Source: Persicaria tinctoria (lineage: Eukaryota > Streptophyta > Magnoliopsida > Caryophyllales > Polygonaceae). Taken from it: a stretch of DNA of 64,000 bases. Positions 11,580 through 22,724 of the stretch are shown in pieces. Location: positions 7,278,896-7,342,895 of the forward strand of contig JBANSL010000008.1 in assembly GCA_037127255.1 (NCBI GenBank). The letters run 5' to 3'. The translations under genes were made by a program, and so were the position numbers. The first letter of the stretch is position 1, and each line of letters starts with the position of its first letter. The notes beneath the pieces are model-generated. The model was not told where the DNA came from. It did not search any database and worked only from the letters and a program-made list of their open reading frames with translations.

Positions 11580-12738
11580 ATAACTTCTCCAAAATAGAAA
11601 ATCATAACTCATTTTTGCCAAATTATTTTTATTCCGATTCCAATAGCTTTTCTATTTTACAGAATCACACATTTTTTTAATTTTAAAAAATATTTTTTAT
11701 TTGAATTTAATGACTAGTTTGAACCTTCGTGATTTTCAACATCTAATTTTAAAAAAATCACCTAACTATTTTGACAAGAGGAACGAAAATAGCAAACATA
11801 ATCAATTCATATGAATGGAGTAATCAGAATCAAGAAACATAATCGATTCTCTCATCAATCAAAATATCAGAGAATTTGTTGAGACATTATTCATCTAGTT
11901 AGAGTTTGATATTTGGAGAATGAAAATGAATGTGGAAAAGGATTCTTCAATAATTTGGAGAATATTAGCTAAAAGTCTGTCTGTCATGCATTAGTAAACC
12001 GTCTTATGTTGACCGGCTCGACCTAACGATAAGAAGTAAAGTAAACTTCTTTTTTTTTTTCCACCAAAGCGAGGAGCGAAAGCGAGAATCGAACCTGAAA
12101 TGTCCCAACATCCCCGGGGAGGGTTCAAATCCTCTGTCCCTTCCTCTATCCCCTTCCCCTATCCCCTCTCACAAAATCATCCAACTTTTTAATGTTTTAA
12201 TCTACTTTTTTGTTTTGTTTTATTTTCTTTTTTTTTTTAAATGTCGAAATGTGATAAAGGGACACCGGGAAGGGACAAACAGGGGGACACATGATTTGAC
12301 TCCCTCACTCCCACCATTGGGCCACCCCACAACCACAAGGCTAATATATAAACATTTTTCTACAACAAGAATACTCGGATTATTTTACTATTATTATCTT
12401 TTTGCACAAATTTTTTTATGATTTAATTTTTTTTCAGCTTCAATTACATTATAAATTATTATAAGACGATGGATACATTGTAAAACAAAACTAACATGAT
12501 AACTAGAGAAATAAATTACTTGTTTCCAACCAAATAAACCACTTGTTTTACGATTTATAGACCTCAATAAGAGATGTAATTAGAGAAAAGCAGTTGATCA
12601 CCCACCAGGAATTAGATAATTTAGATTAGGAGATTTGATTAAGCGTTTACCGGTTGACCAACATTGTCGGAGGAGTAATTATCTGATCCGGTCAAAGCTG
12701 TCAAATGTGGAAACCAGGTAATTTGCTTTTCCCCCAAT

Positions 12739-13000
12739 AAAACTCCAAAAAAGAGCCCCAGTCGGGGTGGCCTAGTGGTAAGGAGCAAGGGGAGGGGTAA
12801 GGAGGTCCCGGGTTCGATCCTTTCCTTCGCCTCTTTCCTTGGGTGAAAATCAAAGGTTTACCTTGCTCCCTACCACTGGGTCGAGCAGGTCGGCGCAAGC
12901 CGGTTTACCTGGTACGTGACCCTTGCCGACTGGGTCACGTGCTCGGGGTTTGACACCGAAGGTGGGTTCCTCGTCATCAAATAAAAAAACTCCAAAAAAG
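12739..13000 (+). mobile_element. tRNA-derived SINE with 15-bp target duplication
   Basis: The body (about 12754-12985) carries RNA polymerase III promoter boxes near its 5' end: A box TGGCCTAGTGG (12769) and B box GGTTCGATCC (about 12811). It is flanked by the direct repeat AAAACTCCAAAAAAG at 12739-12753 and 12986-13000, a perfect target-site duplication. There is a short A-rich 3' tail and no coding capacity, as usual for a SINE, which depends on LINE enzymes supplied elsewhere. The family was not identified. Confidence 0.82.
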
Positions 13001-13315
13001 CGATAAGCATTTCACCGCCCACATATCCCAAATTGAATTGAAATTTCGATTTAGATAATGAAAATAGTTCTTTAATTACGTACATATACAGCGAAGAAAT
13101 AAATTAACCCTATGAGATGAGGGGAAAAAACAATACTTTATTTATGTTTGTCTAGTTTTACAAACAAAATATAAAAAAATATGAATGAAAATAATTATAC
13201 GTCGAACATGGACTTCAGTTCGGATCTCCTGTAACACCGGCTCGAAAACGATATGAAATTCATCCTTATCTCTTCATGTCGCTTTTTAATATTCCTAATA
13301 ATTATGAAATGTAGC

Positions 13316-14268
13316 TAATGCGGGACCAAGACACATCCGGACACGCATATACTTGGGGATGAACCTATGATTCGAGCTCATGAGAATGTTGTCATCCTCA
13401 AGAGGAAGAAGAAGGCTCCACCATGGGAGAAGGTCCAAAGGTGCAAGCTTGATGGTCATTCATTTTTAGGTTCGTTCATGCTCAGTTGACAGCTTTTCGA
13501 CGTCTCAGTAAATTGAGTCGTACGGAGTCAATATTAATCGGATTGAGGCGTGCTATACCTTGTCGGAACGAGGACGAAGAAATCTACAACTTTGGTGTTG
13601 AAGGTTTTTCCAGATTCGACATGGAGCTTGGCCGAAAATCACATTCTTTGCAGCTGTTGCTGTTTTGACGAGAATTATTCCAAGTGTTGGAACAACTTTG
13701 TTATTTTTAGTAACCTTCTTTACTTATGTTATTTTAGGTAATTTAGGAGTTTATTTTAATTAATCTTTTATTTATTATTTTTATTAGAAATCAGCCCTAG
13801 GGTTATTATATTAAGCGGCCGATTCATCCATTGTAATCAGACGTCTCTTTTATGAAAATTTCAGTTTGTGTGAAACACAATTGAGAGAAAGTCAATCGAC
13901 TCGAAGCGTGGCTCGTCGATTGCAACAATTGGTTATAGATCTAACTTGGTTTGCTTTGAGTTCGTCAACCTCGCGAGAGCTTGGTGATCCAGGTAATCAC
14001 AAGTCCCCTCATTGGTTGTGTAAGGTTGTAGAGGCGGGCTTTATAGTCGTTGGTATTTGGTTCCTACCCTCTTAGGAGGCCTGGGGTCTTTGCCTCGTTC
14101 TATTTTAGTTCGAATCAACCATCTATCGGTCTTTATTTCATTACTTTTGTCGAGTTTCTATTGCTGCGTTTTGAGTCTTTGTTCTTGTTCTTGAGTCGTT
14201 TGCTTCCGTTCTTGTCTTTGAGTCTTGATTGTCGAAGATCGGGCCATCCTACGGCTAACCCCGTATCA
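13316..14268 (+). repeat. 5' LTR (953 bp)
   Basis: Near-identical to 16328-17257. It keeps a 27-bp stretch in the TTGTTCTTG-rich region (about 14178-14205) that the 3' LTR lacks, and it lacks a 4-bp ATCC present in the 3' LTR. Its first two bases read TA instead of the canonical TG, a likely point mutation. The small frames within it are shared by both LTRs and have no recognised function. Confidence 0.93.
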
Positions 14269-14271
14269 AAT

Positions 14272-14283
14272 TGGCATCAGAGC
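14272..14283 (+). other. Primer-binding site (initiator tRNA-Met type)
   Basis: TGGCATCAGAGC begins three bases after the 5' LTR. The usual initiator tRNA-Met site is TGGTATCAGAGC, so there is one mismatch. The position and sequence confirm the LTR border. Confidence 0.85.
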
Positions 14284-14740
14284 TTTGGTTTCCGACATCA
14301 AAGTTGTGTCTTTTGTTTCCCTAAACACAAAACCTACAAAAAAAAAATAGAGTCTTTCTTGTTCTTGGTTTTTACTTCTTGAATTTTTAAATTTGATTAT
14401 TACTTACCTCTTATTTGTGATTGTTTGTGGTTGCGATCTAACCTAAACACAGCCTAGCCGATCATCACTATCCATTGGAGCCGATCTCCCCTTGTGCAGC
14501 AGACTATTGTTGCACTAATTTGCACTAATTAACCATTCGGCACTCCTTAATTGGAACAAACCCTAGAACCTAGGCGGCACCTTTGTTCTATCAAGTCCTA
14601 TCTATCCCCGGCCCTTATCTATCTTTGTTGGAATTTTAGGGTTGTTTTAGTTTCATTCACCTAAGTTTAATTAATTTCGTGCTTCCTTTTATTTTTTGTT
14701 TTAATTCTTGCATTAAAAAAAAAAAAAAAACAGTCCGTAA

Positions 14741-14925
14741 AAGTCAAAAAAAAAAAAAATTACATTCAAAGCTTTGACCTAGGAGGATAAAATTCACTAG
14801 GGGCAAAAGTAGCTTCCAAAAAAAAAAAAAAAAAATTACATTCAAAGCTTAGTCCTAGGAGGATAAAATTCACTAGGGGCAAAAGTAAGCTTTCAAAAAA
14901 AAAAAAAAAAAAAAAAAAAAGATTG
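14741..14925. repeat. Poly(A)-linked tandem repeat inside the retrotransposon
   Basis: Two copies of a unit of about 76 bp, each containing TTACATTCAAAGCTT and GGGGCAAAAGTA, are separated and ended by runs of 15-25 A. This lies in the leader between the primer-binding site and the reading frame. The homopolymer lengths may be unreliable in the assembly. Confidence 0.75.
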
Positions 14926-15449
14926 TCGAGTCTAGTGCAAGAAGCTTCAAGGACCAATTTTGGTGAAAATTTCATAGCCCTACTTGGAAAAGCCTTAAAC
15001 ACATACCTCTCAAACCATAATTTTTTTTTTAAACCCTACCTTGCAACTACAACATCCTTACTAAGGGTTTAAATCAAAAAGAGGTAAAAATCCAAGTTTT
15101 TCTTTCTTTTCTTTAATTTTCTTTTCCTATTTTTGTGTGTCGTGTACTGCAGTGTCCATACCGACCCCATACCGACCCCCTCTAGCCTCGGTACAGCCTC
15201 GGTACAGTGTCCTGTCGAGTCAATTTGGCCAATTCCGAGCTTCTGTCCAGCTTGTGTCGAGCACTTTCTTCGGTGTTTCTTTGTCCTTTCTCTTGATTAC
15301 TTTTCTTTGATTGTTGAGTCCTTGCTTGAGTGTTGATTTGCCCAAAGCGGATTGCCCCAACAAGCTTGTCATAACCAATTAGAGAGAAGAGTGAGCGAAA
15401 CACTTGTGAGATTGTTTATATTTTTACTAACTGTCACGTAGTTCGTTGT

Positions 15450-16505
15450 TTGTCTTTATTTGTCTTGTCTAACCAGGGAAACAACATGATTACTCAAGCT
15501 GAGATGATCAAACAGTTGGCAGCCGTGACTGAGAAATTGGTACGGATAAATGAAAGATTGACGGCAGTAGCGGGACGACATTCGTCTGGGGCATCTACTG
15601 GCCCTAAAGGGAGTAATCCTAACTCTTGTCCTCTTAAACCTTTGTACGTTCCTTGCTTTATATGTCAAGGTAGAGGACATGTTATGAAGGATTGCCCAAA
15701 TAAGAAGACTTTCATGATTAATCACATAGGCAAATCTGAATCTGACAATGAGCATGTTAATAATAATGCTAATCAACATCTTGTTCCTTCTAGTGTAAAT
15801 AATCAGTTTGTAGATGAAATTAAAGAGAATGTTGCAAATGATCAAGTTCTTAGTTTACTTGCCTGTGATGATAATGATTGCGTTGGATATGAGCATGATG
15901 ATTCTTTGATTGATTTAAGTGTTCAACCTATTTTTTGTGATGATAATCAAAGAGAAGATTTGTGCTTAGAAAAAGGCAATGTTTGTCATATGATCATTGA
16001 TGATGAAATTTGTTCTAATATTGCTAGCAATGAAGTGATTGCAAATTCAGCTTTGAAAAGGGAAGACAACTTGCTAGTTTTTGATGGAAACTTAAAAATA
16101 AATGAACAAGCTAAGGTGCATATTAAGTTAGAACATAATGAAAATGATGTGAAATGTGATTTGTGCACTAATAAGGCTTCCTTTCTTGGTGTTGTAGTGA
16201 CCTCTAATGGTCTTGAGAGGAGTTTCCATTGGCATGAGGTATTCGATCCAGGAGCTCGTGTGGATGCATTTGCGGAATCTTATGCAACATTGGATTCGAG
16301 GTCGAATCCTTTTCAAGAAAGGAGGAATGATGCGGGACCATCCAAGACACATCCGGACACGCATATACTTGGGGATGAACCTATGATTCGAGCTCATGAG
16401 AATGTTGTCATCCTCAAGAGGAAGAAGAAGGCTCCACCATGGGAGAAGGTCCAAAGGTGCAAGCTTGATGGTCATTCATTTTTAGGTTCGTTCATGCTCA
16501 GTTGA
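15450..16505 (+). pseudogene. Collapsed gag-pol relic of the LTR retrotransposon
   Basis: An open frame of up to 351 residues; the working start may be the Met at 15487. A CCHC zinc knuckle CFICQGRGHVMKDC (about residues 69-82) marks the gag nucleocapsid. Then a stretch CHMIIDDEICSNIAS resembles the plant Gypsy protease region, but the catalytic D-S/T-G motif is replaced. CTNKASFLGVVVTSNGL resembles the segment at the end of Gypsy reverse transcriptase. DSRSNPFQERRNDAG resembles the polyprotein C-terminal tail. Everything between these islands, including the catalytic cores, is missing, yet the frame is uninterrupted. The last 59 codons and the stop lie inside the 3' LTR. I read it as an internally deleted polyprotein that has stayed open, not as a host gene. 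Confidence 0.78.
16315..16327 (+). other. Polypurine tract
   Basis: AAGAAAGGAGGAA lies immediately upstream of the 3' LTR, in the position where plus-strand DNA synthesis is primed. It also forms part of the open frame. Confidence 0.8.
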
Positions 16506-17257
16506 CAGCTTTTCGACGTCTCAGTAAATTGAGTCGTACGGAGTCAATATTAATCGGATTGAGGCGTGCTATACCTTGTCGGAACGAGGACGAAGAAATC
16601 TACAACTTTGGTGTTGAAGGTTTTTCCAGATTCGACATGGAGCTTGGCCGAAAATCACATTCTTTGCAGCTGCTGCTGTTTTGACGAGAATTATTCCAAG
16701 TGTTGGAACAACTTTGTTATTTTTAGTAACCTTCTTTACTTATGTTATTTTAGGTAATTTAGGAGTTTATTTTAATTAATCTTTTATTTATTATTTTTAT
16801 TAGAAATCAGCCCTAGGGTTATTATATTAAGCGGCCGATTCATCCATTGTAATCAGACGTCTCTTTTATGAAAATTTCAGTTTGTGTGAAACACAATTGA
16901 GAGAAAGTCAATCGACTCGAAGCGTGGCTCGTCGATTGCAACAATTGGTTATAGATCTAACTTGGTTTGCTTTGAGTTCGTCAACCTCGCGAGAGCTTGG
17001 TGATCCAGGTAATCACAAGTCCCCTCATTGGTTGTGTAAGGTTGTAGAGGCGGGCTTTATAGTCGTTGGTATTTGGTTCCTACCCTCTTAGGAGGCCTGG
17101 GGTCTTTGCCTCGTTCTATTTTAGTTCGAATCAACCATCTATCGGTCTTTATTTCATTACTTTTGTCGAGTTTCTATTGCTGCGTTTTGAGTCTTTGTTC
17201 TTGTCTTTGAGTCTTGATTGTCGAAGATCGGGCCATCCTACGGCTAACCCCGTATCA
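16328..17257 (+). repeat. 3' LTR (930 bp)
   Basis: It begins TGATGCGGGACC and ends CCCGTATCA, then the target duplication GTAGC. The sequence matches the 5' LTR except for two small indels and about two substitutions (for example CTGCTG against CTGTTG near 16672). Confidence 0.93.
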
Positions 17258-17598
17258 GTAGCAAAAGTGTACAAAAAACCAATGGAACGTTATTGTGGGG
17301 ATTAATGGATGGATTAATCTTAAACTCAACTCAGTGCCAAACAGACATTAAAGTGTTTGATGTTGATTTCTCTAACAATCACCTAACTTTCATCTTATTT
17401 ATTTGACAGCAGCACTGTAATTTGTGGTGGTTTTATAAGCTGTAAAAATTGGGTAAATTGTCATATGGTGCAAAATTGAAGCCCACGGGCCACAGGCCCA
17501 CGACCCAGGTGGTGAACCCGGTCCACCTGTCTCGGCAGTGGGAAGTGCATGTTACAAAACGGCCTAACACCCAATTAAGACGGTCAACTTCCACAACA

Positions 17599-17738
17599 CA
17601 ACCGTCAATTTCCCTTGAATTGGTAAATAAAGAGCGGTCATTTCGGGGTTCGAACCGGGGACCTATGACTATTATCCACAATTCCTTTCCGATGAGCCAT
17701 TCCGGAATGGTTAAAATATGATCAACCGTCAATTTCCC
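17599..17738 (-). mobile_element. Short (108-bp) tRNA-derived SINE with 16-bp target duplication
   Basis: On the minus strand an A-box-like TGGCTCATCGG and a B box GGTTCGAACCC are followed by GACCGCTCTTTATT. The body 17615-17722 is bracketed by the perfect direct repeat CAACCGTCAATTTCCC (17599-17614 and 17723-17738). The element is little longer than its tRNA-like part. The tail motif GACCGCTCTTTATT recurs near 1970-1990. Confidence 0.78.
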
Positions 17739-18778
17739 CTACTCATAAGAAAATCTAGTATTCCTCAACATCGATACTACTGGTCTTGTTTTACATTTAC
17801 AAAACAAAACATTAGTTTGAAGTTTCATATAGAGTTTAATTTGTTCCTCGTTGTGGTGTCGATCGTTTTGTCGTGCAGTTGCGTTACTTCTGGATTAAGT
17901 TGCAGTCTCATATGTAAATCGGTGCAAATCCTACTTCGAGAAAGACCGAAAGCTGACCGAAAAGGCCAAAGTCAACTTCAGTCTCAAAACACCGATATTG
18001 TCCATCACTCAATGCCCTCTATTTGTAGAGAATTTTGAGAGATATTTAACTAAATATTTTAGTTAGATATTTAGCTGTCAAAGTTCAGCTTTCCCTCCTC
18101 AACCTGAACTTTACTTCAACAACCTTTCGGTTATTATCTTCTAAAAACAACCTCACGGGTTTTATCTTGTGTGTCATGTCATCCCTTACATTTATATAAT
18201 GTGTAACCAGCACTAATTTTAGGACATCGTCATTACTTTGATCACTTGTATTTGGATCGTTCCTTATTTTGTACGCAGTATTTTATCTTTACTTAAATTT
18301 TTTGATTGTATCATAACGATTAGTATATCAAACATCTTCTTTCGATGACTCGATTTCTCAAACAACATTTTTCTAATTATTACCTTGATAAGGATAAGAG
18401 TAGATGCAAGAGAGCACGAGCGCATGATCACTTAACAACAAAAAAAAGGAGTAGGGAAAGAAGGCCGGTTAAGGAACTTTTCACCTTCCAATTGATAGCA
18501 ACATTTGAGTCAATTGCGTTTTGGGGCAGTCAAAGTTACGGTTCAACACTGCTTCTACTTCTAATATGTATGATCCTGGCATGGTCTGGGCCAATCCACT
18601 TTCATATTATATATATGCTTTATAATGTGCCTAAGTTTTAACATCTTATCCTTTAATTAATTAATTTGTGCTTAATATATTTCAATTACATGATTACTTC
18701 TGCTGATTTCATTCCTAATAAGTGGAGTCCCTCCAACTTACAACTCTCTATTCACTTTTTTTTAATCCAAAAAAGTTA
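17739..18778. other. Intergenic sequence, nothing recognised
   Basis: AT-rich spacer. The open frames at 17718-18038 and 18345-18641 have no recognised domain and no splice or family support. Confidence 0.4.
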
Positions 18779-19126
18779 CTCCCTCCGTTTCAAAATAAAA
18801 GTCGTGTTAACCCAAGACACAAATATTAAGGAATGTAATTAATGTTGCCAATATAAGACAATACCGAGTACGGTTACATGGTTTAATCAAACTGATCCGT
18901 ACTGTAATACTCTAGAAGTCCCTAATTAATATTTTCACATTCTATTATTTTCAAATTTGGGAGCCAAAACTGCAATTTAAAAAACAAACTCTGATGGGGA
19001 AGGAAACTGGAAACAGGGAGGAGGAGGGGAGAGAGAATCATTGTAGAAAAGTGAGTGTACGGAGCGTCATTCAAATTGAAACAAAATTTCAGGGCTAAAG
19101 CGACTTTTAAAATGAAAGAGAGGGAG
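18779..19126. mobile_element. Stowaway-type MITE
   Basis: The ends CTCCCTCCGTTTCAAAATAA and, reverse-complemented, CTCCCTCTCTTTCATTTTAA form terminal inverted repeats. TA dinucleotides flank both sides (18777-18778 and 19127-19128), the Tc1/mariner target duplication. It is 348 bp without coding capacity. Confidence 0.75.
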
Positions 19127-19275
19127 TATTAGTGAAATACTGTCATTTCAGCCTAGAACATTCATACCCATAGACGAGAACTTGAAATTCTATGTAGTTT
19201 TTAAGGTATTCGATGATGATAGAGATACAGTATGATTGGGGCATATAATCGGGTGCTCTTGCACACTTGTAAGGG

Positions 19276-19500
19276 TGTTAGTTAGGATATTTGTAGCTAG
19301 CTAGACTTAACCCTTTAGATAGCTGTATAAATAGAGGCTTAGGTGCAGTTGTAACAAACTACTGACTTCATAATCAATACAACAGAAAATTCTCAATTCC
19401 TTTTGTTCTCTCTCTCTCTTCCACATCCGAAAGTGCAGATTCATTGCTGCACAAGGTTCACCAATCCGAGCTGGTGTTCTAGCTGGTTTGGAAGAATTTG
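19276..19500 (+). other. LTR-like or promoter-like segment, uncertain
   Basis: A TGTTAGTTAGG start, a TATA box in GTATAAATAGAGGC (about 19325) and an AATCAATACAAC stretch downstream resemble the U3-R organisation of a Copia-type LTR. No second LTR, clear 3' end or target duplication was found, so it could equally be the promoter of an unannotated transcript. Confidence 0.25.
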
Positions 19501-19921
19501 ATCACTTTCAGATTCTTCTCACAAGCAGAACCACTCTATTATCAACAACATTTAATTCTATGAAAATATGTCAAAAAGAAAGACTTGTGTGAATAAAATG
19601 ATCAGATGATCAATATATACTGCACCAGCAGTGATCAAGGCAAAATAAAAGGAAGAAAGATCCAAAATCAGTGAAGCTCAGTCACTGTTTCATTGATATG
19701 CAAATGGCAAATGTGCAGAGGCGGCCAGATGACCTTGCAGCTCTCACAATTACCCAAAACTCTACACGGAAACATAGAGAGAGGCCAGCATATATAGCAT
19801 GGAATCCTCACCTATGATTGGATGATCACAAGCAAACAAAATAGTGCAAGCTGTCCCTTATTACAACAAAATTGAAATGCAGCTGTAATGAAATGTAAAT
19901 GAAGAAAGATGAGCTCAGCAA

Positions 19922-20343
19922 AGTGAGCTTAGACCTGTCAAACGGGTCATTCGGGTTTCGGGTAAAACGGATTTCGGGTTTTTCGGGTTGACTCGAACTC
20001 GGGTTTGATCGGGTTTCGGGTCGGGTTCGGGTCGATTTCGGGTTTGTCAATTTTTTCTTTTTTAAATTAAAAAAATCATTATTTGATAATTTTGTGATAA
20101 ATTTTAATTATATAAAAAAAAATTTAATTATATATAATTATAAATCAACCGGGTTAATCGGGTCAAAATTACCGGGTCAATCGGATCACCGGGTCGAAAC
20201 CCAGATTACCCGGCCGGAAAATTTCGGGTTTTTCGGGTTTAGGTCGGAAAAAATTTCGGGTCAAAATTTTCGGGTTCGGGTCGGAAATTTTTCGGGTCGA
20301 CCGGGTCGGGTTGTGTTTTGACAGGGCTAGCTGATAGTGAGCT
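19922..20343. mobile_element. hAT-like non-autonomous element rich in GGGTTTCGGGT
   Basis: The left end TAGACCTGTCAAACGGGTC (19930) pairs with the right end, which reads TAGCCCTGTCAAAACACAAC on the minus strand (from 20330). The interior consists largely of degenerate CGGGTC and TTTCGGG words around an AT-rich centre. AGTGAGCT flanks the left end at 19922-19929 and recurs at 20336-20343, six bases beyond the right terminus. This is compatible with the 8-bp duplication made by hAT elements after a small insertion. It has no coding capacity. Confidence 0.6.
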
Positions 20344-22006
20344 AGGACAGCATCTGTTATATGCATAAGGAAAGCATATAACATGTATATCAACTTCATA
20401 ACTTGAAAGAGAAGAGATCAAAACTTTGGCCATTATAACCCGTACGATGTAATATCTCACTACAACTCATAAGAAATGGGAGACAGATTGAAGAGAACTT
20501 GCATCTACGTGTTTTGTTACATATATGTACAAAGTAACAAATGCATAAAAAGTTTGAAGAAGAGACTAGACAAGCCTGCGCGCGGTGATCATTAATTAGA
20601 GGCAGATACATACAACAGTCAATGAAGGGTGACCTCGATCACCTAACATATTGATCAATGATTAATCAAACAAATTAGAAATCATAAATGCACAATATAT
20701 GTAATAACAAAACAATGCTAATGTTCATTCTATATTCACACACGTTTATAATTTTTCTCTAGTACGGAGTATTCGATTTGGACGAGGAAAAGATATACTT
20801 GCAATTTAATTGTGAAGTGAACGAGGGTCGTCATCTGTACGACCCTCTTGCCCCCTTTCTATGTCCGTCCATAAACAAATTCTTAGATCCGTCGCTACTC
20901 GCTACCTCAGTAGACAAAAATCCTACCTAAACAAACATTAGTGTACGTGTAGACAAAGGCAATGGTACATTGCTACGCAGTTTCCCCGAACTGCACAAGC
21001 CAAAAGATAAAACTATACACCTGGACACACCATTTTCCTTCTTTTAATGAGATTAAGTGAAAAAAGATCAACAACAAATTAGTACTTAAATTAAAGTGCA
21101 CCTACAATGATATATTAAAATGACTTTATTCCCGGATAAAAGTTAAAATTGTAGCACCCAAACAATGTATATTATTATTTAGCACCCAGTATTATTATTT
21201 TGTTATAAATTGGATTTGATGAAGATTACTACGGATCTAATCACGAAGAATTTCATCACCAGGTGGTTGATTCTCATTGGGTTTATGGTGGCTTTCAAAA
21301 CCAAAAAAAATAATACACCACTCAAATAAAATACTGTTTTTGTTTTCGGAGATTTAAGTAACGTTACATATATATAGAGAATGCATCGAATGTAAATAAC
21401 TTTTATAACATAAGAAGAAATCGATCTGGAGTATAGAATAAAAAAAATTACGGATGAAATTTTTTTTAAAAATTAAACACCAAAATTATTCACATATAAA
21501 AATATGATTATTTGTATATAAAAAAATTCATGAATAAAAAAAAATACATTATTCCATATGAAAAAAATAATAATTAAATTATTTCAATTGTTATCGTATA
21601 TGAATAATTAAATATGTCCACAATTTATACTTTAAAAGGTTGTTTTCAGCTAAATAAATTCAATAAGGAGATAAAACACTTTTTAATTTTTTTTTTAATA
21701 AGTTTTAAAGTTGTTTAATTTTTAAACTATTACAGCCACCGCGCTATGACACGTCGTTAAAATAAATCTTAATACTATAATAAATCAATATTGTAAATTT
21801 AAATAAATTATTAAAAAAATAGGATTTTCTCAATCACCAAAAACATGTCATATACTATTTACGCATTCATATATTATTTTGTATTTACGCATGTTTACTC
21901 ATACACTTTTTTTTTATAATGATAAAAATTATACAGTATAAAATATCAAAATAGCTTTTGTATATAGATTTAGCCCTCAAGATATGTCAGACTGTAAGTG
22001 GAAGTG
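20344..22006. other. AT-rich intergenic region
   Basis: No gene or clear repeat. Very AT-rich from 21160 to 21960. No open frame here resembles a known protein. Confidence 0.45.
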
Positions 22007-22724
22007 TAAAAAAATGGGCAATTTGCTAAAATGACCCACTTGGGTGATGACCTTTGCACAACTAACCCCATGTGAAAAAAATTTGCTAAAAGCGGATATC
22101 CGCTTACAAGTCTAACCGGTAACAGGTTAAATGGTGGGAGACAACTGGACAAAAGCTGACAGGGAAAGAGATGAGAGAGGAAAGGAAAAGGGGAAAAAGA
22201 AAAGCATGTGAGAGAGAGAATTAATGAGAGGAGAGAGAGTGCTGAGAGGAGGAGAGAGAAAAAGCAACCTACCTTTTCAGAAAATGCTGAGAGAAAGAGA
22301 GAGAAAAAGCAACCCACTTTTTTAGAAAAAACAACTCACGTTTTGTACTTATGGGAAATTCGAACATGTCATTCAAAGACGATGTACATGACATATAATG
22401 CTTTTCACTTGTCAAGTAATACCTTTGACATGATAGTTAATATTTTTGACATGGCAGTGCTCTATGTGCATCTTGGTCGACTGACCGGTGCGTTTTTTTG
22501 TCACTTATGATGCACTTGGAAACGCTTATGGTACATAGCGAGGAATTGCCAAAGATCATGCATCATATATTCGATAACACTTGTGGTAATAAAAACAATT
22601 TTTGATCATTCATACTATATTACAATATTGAATGAACCTCATCTGCATATGAAACCGAACACTTTTTCCTGTGGACGAATTTACACAGTATTCTATCGAA
22701 ACCGAACACTTTTTCCTCTCTTTT

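Larger units (their letters stand above)
13316..17257 (+). mobile_element. Non-autonomous Gypsy-type LTR retrotransposon
   Basis: A complete 3.94-kb insertion with a 5-bp target duplication GTAGC at 13311-13315 and 17258-17262. The direct LTRs (13316-14268 and 16328-17257) end in CCCGTATCA and begin TAATGCGGG or TGATGCGGG, giving the expected short inverted termini. A primer-binding site lies just after the 5' LTR and a polypurine tract just before the 3' LTR. The interior holds a single reduced reading frame with a gag zinc knuckle and no intact pol. Reverse transcriptase, RNase H and integrase cores are absent, so mobility would need a helper. The LTRs differ by about two substitutions plus a 27-bp and a 4-bp indel, which indicates recent insertion. 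Confidence 0.95.

Noticed and set aside
13486..14382. Small open frames in the 5' LTR that are repeated exactly in the 3' LTR
   Set aside because: Their duplication reflects the LTRs. No known domain; probably not coding apart from the first part that serves the gag relic.
17433..17732. 99-codon minus-strand and 90-codon plus-strand frames
   Set aside because: They overlap the short SINE and its flank; coding potential is accidental.
18345..18641. 98-codon frame with a hydrophobic C-terminal stretch
   Set aside because: No family resemblance and no promoter or conservation evidence. The hydrophobic run is typical of T-rich DNA.
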